Shown here: one piece after another, positions 9,063 through 17,337 of the stretch
How the letters are laid out: each line of letters opens with the position of its first letter
Numbering within the stretch: the first letter of the stretch is position 1
Source of the DNA: an uncultured Oscillospiraceae bacterium
GTDB lineage: Bacteria; Bacillota; Clostridia; Oscillospirales; Oscillospiraceae
DNA length: 64,000 nt
NCBI GenBank assembly: GCA_949935795.1
Contig: CATLFX010000004.1
Coordinates: 1-64,000 of the forward strand
Direction: 5' to 3'
The notes under the pieces: model-generated
What the model saw: the letters and a program-made list of their open reading frames with translations, nothing else
What the model was told of the DNA's origin: nothing
Databases searched by the model: none
Made by a program: the position numbers and the translations under genes

Positions 9063-10238
9063 TCAGATACGGGCGGCGCCGGTGTCCCGGGCGGCCTGGG
9101 CCACCGCCGCGGCCACTGCTGGGCCCACCCTGGGGTCGAAGGCCTTGGGCAGGATGCACTGGGGGGACAGCTCCTCCGGGCTGACCAGCCCGGCCAGGGC
9201 GTGGGCGGCGGCCAGCTTCATCTCCTCGTTGATCTCCCGCGCACGCACGTCGAAGGCCCCACGGAACACCCCGGGGAAGGCCAGCACGTTGTTGATCTGG
9301 TTGGGGAAGTCGCTGCGGCCGGTGCCCACCACCGCGGCCCCCGCCGCCAGGGCGGCGTCGGGCATGATCTCCGGGACGGGGTTGGCCATGGGGAACAGGA
9401 TGGGGCCGGGGGCCATGGATTTCACCATGTCCTCCGTCACCAGATTGGGGGCGGACACCCCCACGAACAGGTCGGCCCCGGCCAGCGCATCCTTTAAGCC
9501 GCCCCGGACGGCAGGCCGGGTCATCCGGGCCAGCTCGTCCAGATAGGGGTCGCCCGCCAGGTCGGGCCGTCCCGGATAGACCACCCCGTTGATGTCGCAC
9601 AGCACCGCGTGGCGCAGGCCCAGGGCCCACAGCAGCTTAAAAATGGCGGTGCCCGCCGCCCCGGCCCCGGAGAAGACGGCGCGGATCTCCCCGATTTTTT
9701 TGCCGGTGACCTTCAGGGCGTTGAGGAGGGCGGCGGCCACCACGATGGCTGTGCCGTGCTGGTCGTCGTGGAAGATGGGGATGTCGCACTTCTCTTTCAG
9801 CTTTTTCTCGATCTCAAAGCACCGGGGGGCGGCGATGTCCTCCAGGTTCACCCCGCCGAAGGAGCCGGACAGCAGATATACCGTCTCCACAAACTGGTCC
9901 ACATCCTTGGTCTTGACGCACAGGGGGAAGGCGTCCACCCCGCCGAAAGTCTTGAACAGCACGCATTTGCCCTCCATGACGGGCATGCCCGCCTCGGGGC
10001 CGATGTCCCCCAGGCCCAGCACGGCGGAGCCGTCGGTGATGACGGCACATAGATTGTGCCGGCGGGTGAGAGTCCAGCTCTTGTCCGGGTCCTTTTGGAT
10101 CTCCAGGCAGGGCTGGGCCACGCCGGGGGTGTAGGCCAGGGACAGGTCGGCGGCGTTTGCCGCCGGGGCCCGGGCGGTCACCTCGATTTTGCCCGCCCAC
10201 TCCTGGTGGAGCCGGAGGCTTTCCTTCGCGTAATCCAT
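9063..10238 (-). CDS. NAD(P)-dependent malic enzyme
   Basis: LSLAYTPGVAQPCLEI, VITDGSAVLGLGDIGPEAGMPVMEGK, FHDDQHGTAIV. Confidence 0.95.
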   Translation of the reverse strand: MDYAKESLRLHQEWAGKIEVTARAPAANAADLSLAYTPGVAQPCLEIQKDPDKSWTLTRRHNLCAVITDGSAVLGLGDIGPEAGMPVMEGKCVLFKTFGGVDAFPLCVKTKDVDQFVETVYLLSGSFGGVNLEDIAAPRCFEIEKKLKEKCDIPIFHDDQHGTAIVVAAALLNALKVTGKKIGEIRAVFSGAGAAGTAIFKLLWALGLRHAVLCDINGVVYPGRPDLAGDPYLDELARMTRPAVRGGLKDALAGADLFVGVSAPNLVTEDMVKSMAPGPILFPMANPVPEIMPDAALAAGAAVVGTGRSDFPNQINNVLAFPGVFRGAFDVRAREINEEMKLAAAHALAGLVSPEELSPQCILPKAFDPRVGPAVAAAVAQAARDTGAARI

Positions 10239-10566
10239 GATGGCATCTTCCTTTGTCAGTGAATTTTGATTGGAGCAAAACCTGTCCTGTTCAAAATACT
10301 ACAAAAGGGGAGCGCTGTCAAACCTTTGTCCGGCTGGAGAGCCGGGCAGAGGGAAAAACGAACAAAAATCGAACGGAATAGAGGAAAAATCTCTCCAGAA
10401 AGTAGAACATTGATCGAACAAAGTGTAAAGTTTTTCTTTGGGGGACGGCCCCGTCGGGCGGGGCAAAATAGAATAATTGGGATTTTGGTGAAAAAATTGC
10501 GCAGAATAAGCCTTTTGCAGTGCTTTTCTGAGAATTTTCTTCTGGCTTGAGCCCGAAAAAAATGAC

Positions 10567-10595
10567 TTGAAATCTGGGCTCCAATGAGGTACAAT
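10567..10595 (+). promoter_or_regulatory. Sigma70-type promoter upstream of transglutaminase lipoprotein/pilus-like operon
   Basis: TTGAAA-17 nt-TACAAT. Confidence 0.55.
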
Positions 10596-10651
10596 AAGGC
10601 CGTAAAAGGATAAAAACCATGTGTGAGCCTGTAAGGAGGAAGAGAATTCCC

Positions 10652-11713
10652 ATGAAGAAGAAACGAATGTTCGCATTTTTGCTGGCGGGGTGCTGCCTGC
10701 TCACGGGATGCGCCGGCGCGTCTCAGGACGGGGAGCAGACGGGGGGGAGCCCCGAGGCCCAGCAGAGCGGCTTGGTCCAGAGCGCTGAACCCGGCCAGGC
10801 GGCCGGGATGGACGAGGCGTATATTGACTCGGTGCCCATGCTGGAGGAAGTGAGCCTGGAGGATGAGCTGGTACCCCTGTCCGATGTGCCCGCCGTCGCC
10901 AGCATACTGTCCCCGGTGGCCTCCGGCAAGTCGGTCAAATCCGGCGGCGGCGCTGAGATCGATTACTCCAACATCAAAGACGGCTATGTCATGTGCCGGT
11001 TCGCCGCCTCCAACAGCAAGCGGCTGAAGGTGCAGGTGGCCGGCCCCACCACCACCTATACCTACGACCTGCCCACCGGGAGCTGGGTGACCTTCCCCCT
11101 GTCCGACGGCAATGGCAGCTACAAGGTCACCGCCCTGCAGAACACCACGGGAAAGAAGTACGCCGTTCTGGCCTCCGCCTCCTTCTCCGTGTCGCTGACG
11201 GACGAGTTTGCCCCCTTCCTGCGGCCCAACCAGTACGTGAACTACGAGGGGGCCGTGAACACCATCGCCATGGCGGCCCAGCTGACCAAGGATGTGTCCG
11301 ACCCGCTGGACAAGGTGGGCGCGGTGTACAATTACGTGGTGAAGAACCTGACCTACGACAAGAAGCGGGCCAGCGCGGTGTCCAACGGTACGCTGACCAG
11401 CTATCTGCCCGACCTGGACAGCGTGCTGGCCGAGAAGAAGGGCATCTGCTTCGACTACGCCGCCCTGATGACCGGTATGCTCCGCAGCCAGGGCGTGCCC
11501 TGCAAGCTGGTGGTGGGCTATGCGGGCACCACCTACCACGCCTGGGTGAGCGTGTGGACCGAGGAGACGGGCTGGGTGGACGGCGCCATCTACTTTGACG
11601 GCACCACCTGGCACCGGATGGACCCCACCTTTGCCTCTTCCGGGAACGGCAGCGAAGCCATCATGAAGTACATCGGAAACGGGAGCAATTACAAGGTGAA
11701 ATACCTCTACTGA
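10652..11713 (+). CDS. Transglutaminase-like domain lipoprotein
   Basis: Lipobox MKKKRMFAFLLAGCCLLTGCAG; C-terminal KGICFDYAALMTGMLRSQGVPCKLVVGYAGTTYHAWVSVWTEETGWVDG. Confidence 0.88.
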   Translation: MKKKRMFAFLLAGCCLLTGCAGASQDGEQTGGSPEAQQSGLVQSAEPGQAAGMDEAYIDSVPMLEEVSLEDELVPLSDVPAVASILSPVASGKSVKSGGGAEIDYSNIKDGYVMCRFAASNSKRLKVQVAGPTTTYTYDLPTGSWVTFPLSDGNGSYKVTALQNTTGKKYAVLASASFSVSLTDEFAPFLRPNQYVNYEGAVNTIAMAAQLTKDVSDPLDKVGAVYNYVVKNLTYDKKRASAVSNGTLTSYLPDLDSVLAEKKGICFDYAALMTGMLRSQGVPCKLVVGYAGTTYHAWVSVWTEETGWVDGAIYFDGTTWHRMDPTFASSGNGSEAIMKYIGNGSNYKVKYLY

Positions 11714-11727
11714 AGCGGGGGCCTTCC

Positions 11728-12756
11728 ATGAAACGATTGATTTCCAACGACGATATCGCAAGCTTGTGCCTGGAGCTCTCCCTGCTCCTCCACGCCGGTG
11801 TGAGCACCGGCGACGCCCTCTCCCTCCTCGCGGAGGAGGGAGACCGGGAGGGAGTGCTCAAGGCCATGGCGGAGCAGGTGGACAGCGGCGAAACGCTGTC
11901 TGCCGCTTTGCGTGAGAGCGGGGCTTTCCCCACCTATGTCTGCGGACTGGTGGAGGTGGGCGAGCGGACGGGCAGGACCGAGGAGGCCCTGTCCGCTTTG
12001 TCCCGTTATTACGAGGACCGGGTGCGGCTGGCCCGGCGGGTGCGCTCCGCCCTGCTGTACCCGGCGGTGATGCTGGCGCTGATGCTGGTGGTCATCGGGG
12101 TGCTGCTGGTGAAGGTGCTGCCCATCTTCGACGACGTGTACGCCTCCCTGGGCGGACGGCTCACCGGCGTGGCGGCGGGCCTGCTCACCCTGGGCCGGTG
12201 GCTGGAGGGCGCCATGCCCGTGCTGTTCGCCGTGCTGGCGGTTGTGGCGGCGGCGGTGCTGCTCTTCACCCTGGTGCAGCCGCTGCGCCAGAAAGTGGTT
12301 TCCCTGTGGCAGAGGTCCCGGGGGGACAGCGGCGTGTCCCGGAAGCTGAACAACGCCCGGCTGGCCCAGGCGCTGGCCATGGGCATGGCCAGCGGCCTGC
12401 CCGTGGACGAGGCGGTGGCCCTGTCCGCCAACCTGATGGAGGGCGGCGCGAAGGCGCGGTGCCAGAGCTGCCAGAAGAAGCTGGAGGAGGGCGGGAGCCT
12501 GGGCCAGGCGCTGAAGGACAGCGGCCTGCTTCCCCCGCGGCAGAGCCGACTGCTGGAGCTGGGCCAGCGCAGCGGCGCCGGGGACGCCTCCATGGAGAAG
12601 ATCGCCCGGGACCTGAGCGAGGAGGGCGAGGCCGCCCTGGACGCTCTGGTCAGCCGGGTGGAGCCCGCCCTGGTGCTGGTGTGCTCGGTGCTGGTGGGGC
12701 TGATCCTGCTGTCGGTGATGCTGCCCCTGATGCACATCATGAGCGCCATCGGGTGA
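11728..12756 (+). CDS. Type II secretion/type IV pilus inner-membrane protein, GspF/PilC family
   Basis: LLLHAGVSTGDALSLLAE...GERTGRTEEALSALSRYYEDRVRLARRVRSALLYPAVML; PilC repeat architecture. Confidence 0.9.
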   Translation: MKRLISNDDIASLCLELSLLLHAGVSTGDALSLLAEEGDREGVLKAMAEQVDSGETLSAALRESGAFPTYVCGLVEVGERTGRTEEALSALSRYYEDRVRLARRVRSALLYPAVMLALMLVVIGVLLVKVLPIFDDVYASLGGRLTGVAAGLLTLGRWLEGAMPVLFAVLAVVAAAVLLFTLVQPLRQKVVSLWQRSRGDSGVSRKLNNARLAQALAMGMASGLPVDEAVALSANLMEGGAKARCQSCQKKLEEGGSLGQALKDSGLLPPRQSRLLELGQRSGAGDASMEKIARDLSEEGEAALDALVSRVEPALVLVCSVLVGLILLSVMLPLMHIMSAIG

Positions 12757-12760
12757 GCCT

Positions 12761-13084
12761 ATGAAGAGAAAGAAGAGCGGCCTGTTCACCCTCCTGCGGG
12801 GGGTGCTCCTGCCGGTAATCGCGGCGGCGGCCCTGCTGTGGTTTGCCGCGGCGGTGGACAGCCTGGACAGCGGCCGGTCCCAGGAGGACCTGCGCCAGCT
12901 GGAGGAGACCCTGCGGCGCAGCTGCGTGGCCTGCTACGCCGCCGAGGGGGCCTATCCCCCCGACTTGGACTACATCAAGGAACACTACGGATTACAGGTG
13001 GATGAGGAGCGGTACACCGTCAAGTATAACGCTTTCGCGGAAAACCTGATGCCGGACATCACTGTGCTGGAGAACGCGCCATGA
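12761..13084 (+). CDS. Small pilin-like/GspG-like membrane protein
   Basis: One N-terminal TM; CVACYAAEGAYPPDLDYIKEHYGL resembles pseudopilin C-domain; ATGA overlap with next ORF. Confidence 0.65.
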   Translation: MKRKKSGLFTLLRGVLLPVIAAAALLWFAAAVDSLDSGRSQEDLRQLEETLRRSCVACYAAEGAYPPDLDYIKEHYGLQVDEERYTVKYNAFAENLMPDITVLENAP

Positions 13085-13560
13085 AGAGACAGGGGACAAA
13101 GCACCATATGGACGGGCTTCTCATGCTGCTGCTGTTCGGCGTGTTCGCGGTGTGCGTGCTCATCGTGTTGCTCACCGGGGCGAAGGCCTACCGGGGGCTC
13201 ACCGAACGGGACCGGGCGGCCTACGACCGCCGGACCTGCGTGCAGTACATCGCCACAAAAGTCCGCCAGGGGGACGTGGAGGGCGGCGTGACGGTGGAGC
13301 CCTTCGGGGATACCGCCGCCCTGTGCATGAGGCAGTACGGCTTCGTCACCCGGGTGTACTGCTATGACGGCTGGCTCATGGAGATGTACACCTTTGAGGA
13401 CGCAGAGCTGACCCCCCAGGACGGGGAGAAGGTCATGCCTCTGTCGGGGCTGTCCTTTGACCTGGAGGACGGCCTTTTGACGGTGGAGCTTCAGAGCGGC
13501 GAGGGCGTGACGGATACGCTGCGGCTGGCTCTGCGCTCCGGAGAGGGGGCGGCGGGATGA
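13081..13560 (+). CDS. Hypothetical single-TM protein (DUF4860-like)
   Basis: Single N-terminal TM, in tightly overlapping operon with GspF and PilT homologues. Confidence 0.65.
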   Translation: MKRQGTKHHMDGLLMLLLFGVFAVCVLIVLLTGAKAYRGLTERDRAAYDRRTCVQYIATKVRQGDVEGGVTVEPFGDTAALCMRQYGFVTRVYCYDGWLMEMYTFEDAELTPQDGEKVMPLSGLSFDLEDGLLTVELQSGEGVTDTLRLALRSGEGAAG

Positions 13561-14042
13561 GAAGCAAAGCCCCCCTGCTCCTGATGGAGCAGATGGTGAT
13601 GCTGCTGGTGTTCGCCCTGGCGGCGGCGCTGTGCCTCCAGGCCTTCGTGAAGTCGGACGGCCTGTCGGGGGACAGCGAGAGCCGGGACCGGGCGGTGACC
13701 CTGTGCCAGGAGGCGGCGGAGGTGATCCGCCGCAGCGGCAGCGCGGGCGCGGGCGGTACCGGCGAGGCAATCGCCGCCGCCGCGGAAAAGCTGGGGTATC
13801 ACTGTGAGCACGCGATTCTCTGGCAGGACTTTGACGAGGACTGGAATCCGATGGAATACGGCGTTTACCGGTTGGAGGCGGAAGGAGTTCCCACGCAGGT
13901 CCCCGGCATGGAGGCCGCGCATGTCAGCGTCGTGAAGTGGCATGACGAGGAGCAGGAGCTGGAAGTGCTCTTTGAGCTGGATGTGGCCTGGCAGACCCCG
14001 GTGATGGCGGAGGTGGAGGTGGACGATGGCACAGCAGGCTAA
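13557..14042 (+). CDS. Pilin-like single-TM protein (PilV/GspI-like position)
   Basis: MRSKAPLLLMEQMVMLLVFALAAALCLQAF; overlapping start/stop with neighbours. Confidence 0.65.
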   Translation: MRSKAPLLLMEQMVMLLVFALAAALCLQAFVKSDGLSGDSESRDRAVTLCQEAAEVIRRSGSAGAGGTGEAIAAAAEKLGYHCEHAILWQDFDEDWNPMEYGVYRLEAEGVPTQVPGMEAAHVSVVKWHDEEQELEVLFELDVAWQTPVMAEVEVDDGTAG

Positions 14043-14472
14043 AGCCCGGGAGCGGTTCTCCCCTCCGGCGGTGGGAGGCATTTCCCTGCTGGTGGTGTTC
14101 GCGGTGCTGTGTTTGACGGTGTTCGCCCTGCTGGCGCTGACCACGGTCCAGGCGGATACCCGGCTGGCGGACGCCTCCGCCCAGTCGGTGGCGGATTACT
14201 ACGCCGCCGACTACAGGGCCCAGGAGGTTTTGGCCCGATTGCGCAGCAATGGGGACTGGCCCCAGGATGTGGAGATTGAAATTGCGGGCGCCGTGGTGAG
14301 CTATGCTGTGGCCATCTCGGACAGGCAGGAGCTCCAGGTGGAAGTGGAGCTGGACTGGATGCTTCCGGACGCGGAGCCGGACAGCCGCGGCTATACCATT
14401 CTGCGCTGGCAGGCCGTTCCCACCGGCGAGTGGGAGGGCGACGAGTCCCTGGATATCTGGGACGGAACTTGA
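14026..14472 (+). CDS. Single-TM protein (PilX-like position)
   Basis: VGGISLLVVFAVLCLTVFALLALTTVQADTRLADAS, followed by PilT. Confidence 0.62.
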   Translation: MAQQAKARERFSPPAVGGISLLVVFAVLCLTVFALLALTTVQADTRLADASAQSVADYYAADYRAQEVLARLRSNGDWPQDVEIEIAGAVVSYAVAISDRQELQVEVELDWMLPDAEPDSRGYTILRWQAVPTGEWEGDESLDIWDGT

Positions 14473-14491
14473 CGACCAAAGGAGAAACCAT

Positions 14492-15550
14492 ATGACACAA
14501 CTGACGGACTATCTACAGCGGGCTGTGACCGGCCAGGCCTCCGACCTGTTCATTGTGGCGGGCGGGCCGGTGTGCGCCAAGGAGGAAAACCGGCTGGTGC
14601 CCATCAGCGAGGACCGGGTGTTTCCCGAGGAGACGGAAAGGCTGGTCCGGGAGGTGTATGACCTGGCCAAACGCCCCATAGACCGCTTTCTCCAACAGGG
14701 GGACGACGATTTCTCCTTCTCCGTGGCGGGCATGGCCCGGTTCCGGGTGAACGTCTACCGCCAGCGGGGGTCCATGGCGGCGGTGATCCGGGTGGTGGCC
14801 TTCGACATCCCCGACTGGAAGGAGCTGCTGATCCCCGAGGGGGTGATGGCCCTGTCCCAGGTCCAGCACGGCATGGTGCTGGTCACCGGCACGGCGGGCA
14901 GCGGCAAGTCCACCACCCAGGCCTGTGTCATTGACCGCATCAACCGCACCCGGGAGTGCCACATCATCACCTTGGAGGACCCCATCGAGTACCTCCACCG
15001 GGACCAAAAGAGCATCGTCAGCCAGCGGGAGATGGCCATTGACACTGCGGATTACCCATCCGCCCTGCGGGCCTGCCTGCGCCAGGCCCCGGACGTGATC
15101 CTGCTGGGGGAAATGCGGGACCAGGAGACCATCCACACCGCCATGACGGCGGCGGAGACGGGCCATCTGCTCATCGCCACCCTCCACACCAAGGGGGCGG
15201 TGAACACCATCGACCGCATCGTGGACACCTTCCCCAGCGGCCAGCAGGACCAGGTGCGGGTGCAGCTGAGCATGGTGCTGCGCACGGTGGTGTCCCAGCA
15301 GCTGGTGCCCAACACCAAGGGAGGGCTGGTGCCCGCCTTTGAGATCATGCACGTGAACAACGCCATTCGCAGCCTCATCCGGGACAGCAAGACCCATCAG
15401 ATCGACAACGCCATCGCCGCCGGCGGCGCGGAGGGAATGATTACCATGGATCAGTCCCTGCTGGCCCTGTACAAGGGCGGGGAGATTACGGCGGAGACGG
15501 CGCTGGCCTACGCGGACAATGCGGACCAGCTGAAGCGGAGAATGGGATAA
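14492..15550 (+). CDS. pilT: Type IV pilus retraction-type ATPase PilT
   Basis: GTAGSGKSTTQACVIDRIN, HIITLEDPIEYLH, LLGEMRDQETIHTAMTAAETGHLLIATLHT, NNAIRSLIRDSKTHQI (AIRNLIRE-type box). SD GGAGAAAC upstream of ATG. Confidence 0.92.
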   Translation: MTQLTDYLQRAVTGQASDLFIVAGGPVCAKEENRLVPISEDRVFPEETERLVREVYDLAKRPIDRFLQQGDDDFSFSVAGMARFRVNVYRQRGSMAAVIRVVAFDIPDWKELLIPEGVMALSQVQHGMVLVTGTAGSGKSTTQACVIDRINRTRECHIITLEDPIEYLHRDQKSIVSQREMAIDTADYPSALRACLRQAPDVILLGEMRDQETIHTAMTAAETGHLLIATLHTKGAVNTIDRIVDTFPSGQQDQVRVQLSMVLRTVVSQQLVPNTKGGLVPAFEIMHVNNAIRSLIRDSKTHQIDNAIAAGGAEGMITMDQSLLALYKGGEITAETALAYADNADQLKRRMG

Positions 15551-15586
15551 AAAATGGGAGCTTCCACGGGAAGCTCCCATTTTTTC
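15551..15586 (+). terminator. Intrinsic terminator of pilus-like operon (probably bidirectional)
   Basis: AAAAATGGGAGCTT-CCACGG-GAAGCTCCCATTTTTT. Confidence 0.85.
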
Positions 15587-17337
15587 TAGGTCCGCGTCAG
15601 ATACCAGCTGTATTCGCTCTCGGTGAGGACGTAGCCCCGGCTTTGAGCGGCCTCCAGGATGGCGGCGGGGTCGTCGAAGAGGCAGTTTTTGGACAGAAAG
15701 ATATAGTCGGGGATCTTGTCCGGGTTGAGCCGGTAGTAGTCCTCCAGCCGGTCCAGGGCGGCCTGGTTCTCCCCGGAGATCCAGCCGGAGAAGGAGGCGT
15801 ACTCCATGGGGTCGGCGGCCAGGGGGCACCAGGACCGCTCGTTGAGGATGAGCAGTTTGCCCCGGGGCAGGGTTTTGTAGATTTGCAGTTCCCCGTTGAG
15901 CCGCTCATACACCCCGGCCCGGTAGGGGGTGGTGCGGATACCCCGTCCCGGTCCCTCTTCCAGGACGGCGGTGAGGGCGGGCGGGGCGTCGTCCATGAAG
16001 CAGTGGAGGGCCTTCACGGAGACCTGGAGCAGAAGGAGGGCGGCGGCGGCAATTGCCGCCGCCCCGGCGGCGATGCGGCGGGGCCAGGGGCCGAAGGACG
16101 CTCCCATCCGGTCCGCCGCCAGCTCCTGGAGCAGCCTGCCCATGAAGAGCAGGCCGGCGGCGCCGGGGAGGGCGCAGGCCATGGAAAAGGCGTAAAAGTA
16201 GTTGTTGGAGCCCAGGGTGACGGCGGCGGCGTAGGCCAGCCCGCCCAAAAACAGGGCGGCGAACAGCCCCCAAGGCCGCTCCCGGCACAGAAGAAAGGCG
16301 GTGAATCCGGGAAAGAGCATGGGGACCATGATTGCGTTGTAGTAGGTGTCCGCCGCCCCGGCGCGGAACAGGGCGTAACCGGCCAGGGCCAGGGCGCAGG
16401 AAGCGGTCAGGTAAATCCACCGGCGGCTCTGCCGACCCCGGTCGGCCAGCAGGGCCAGCAGGAGGGCGGCAAAGCCCCACAGCAGGTACTGGAACAGAGG
16501 GTGGCAGTGGACCAGGGCGTGCCAGGTGTTTTGCAGCTTCACCACCGGGGAGATGGCCTGGTGCTCCGGGTCGGCCAGGATATAGGGCAGGTTGTCCAGC
16601 ACCCCCCGGAGGCCGCAGGCGGTCAGAATATAGAGCAGAAACAGGGCGGCCGCGGCGGCGCACCCCGCCGTCAGCCACAGCAGGCGGGCGGGTGAGAGAA
16701 CGCCGCCCGCGCCGTTTCCGGCGGGCCTGAGCCTCTGCCGGCGGGCGCGGGCCCCCGCTGCGGCGGCGTAGAGGAAATAGGCCCCGGCCAGGTAGGGACA
16801 GCACAGCACCGCCCCCGCCAGAAACAGCCCGGACAGCGCCCAGCGCCATCTTTGCTCAGAAGCGGCCAGCAGGAGGCCGGACAGGAGCAGAAAATCCATG
16901 CCCATGGTGTTGTAGCTCAGGGCCATGATGTCGTATGGCGCGAAGAGGAACCAGGACAGGGCGGCTGCTGCGGCGGCCAGGCCGTACTCCCGGACGCGCC
17001 GGTAGAAAAACAGGGAGACCAGCCCATGGAAAAACACATAGGCGTACCGGGCCGCCAATAAAATGCCGTCGATGGAGCCGGTAACCGTTCGGTACAGCCA
17101 CACCAGAGGGGTGGTGAACAGCCCCGCCATCTGGGACACGTGCCACTCGTCCACAAACAGGGCGTCCCCCATGCTCAGCCGGTGGGGCACGGTGAGGTAG
17201 AAGGCGTCGTCGTAGGAGCCGAAGCCGAAGGGGCACTTCCACAGGGCGAACAGCACGGCGGCGGCGAAGAGCAGGGCGAAAACCCCGTCCCGCCAGCGCC
17301 CTCGCGGGTCAATTGTGTGGGGCAAGGCCGGGATCAC
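15586..17337 (-). CDS. Polytopic membrane protein, GT39/ArnT-like glycosyltransferase
   Basis: 583 aa with many TM segments; FGSYDDAFYLTVPHRLSMGD resembles GT-C first loop (DD motif). Confidence 0.6.
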   Translation of the reverse strand: MIPALPHTIDPRGRWRDGVFALLFAAAVLFALWKCPFGFGSYDDAFYLTVPHRLSMGDALFVDEWHVSQMAGLFTTPLVWLYRTVTGSIDGILLAARYAYVFFHGLVSLFFYRRVREYGLAAAAAALSWFLFAPYDIMALSYNTMGMDFLLLSGLLLAASEQRWRWALSGLFLAGAVLCCPYLAGAYFLYAAAAGARARRQRLRPAGNGAGGVLSPARLLWLTAGCAAAAALFLLYILTACGLRGVLDNLPYILADPEHQAISPVVKLQNTWHALVHCHPLFQYLLWGFAALLLALLADRGRQSRRWIYLTASCALALAGYALFRAGAADTYYNAIMVPMLFPGFTAFLLCRERPWGLFAALFLGGLAYAAAVTLGSNNYFYAFSMACALPGAAGLLFMGRLLQELAADRMGASFGPWPRRIAAGAAAIAAAALLLLQVSVKALHCFMDDAPPALTAVLEEGPGRGIRTTPYRAGVYERLNGELQIYKTLPRGKLLILNERSWCPLAADPMEYASFSGWISGENQAALDRLEDYYRLNPDKIPDYIFLSKNCLFDDPAAILEAAQSRGYVLTESEYSWYLTRT

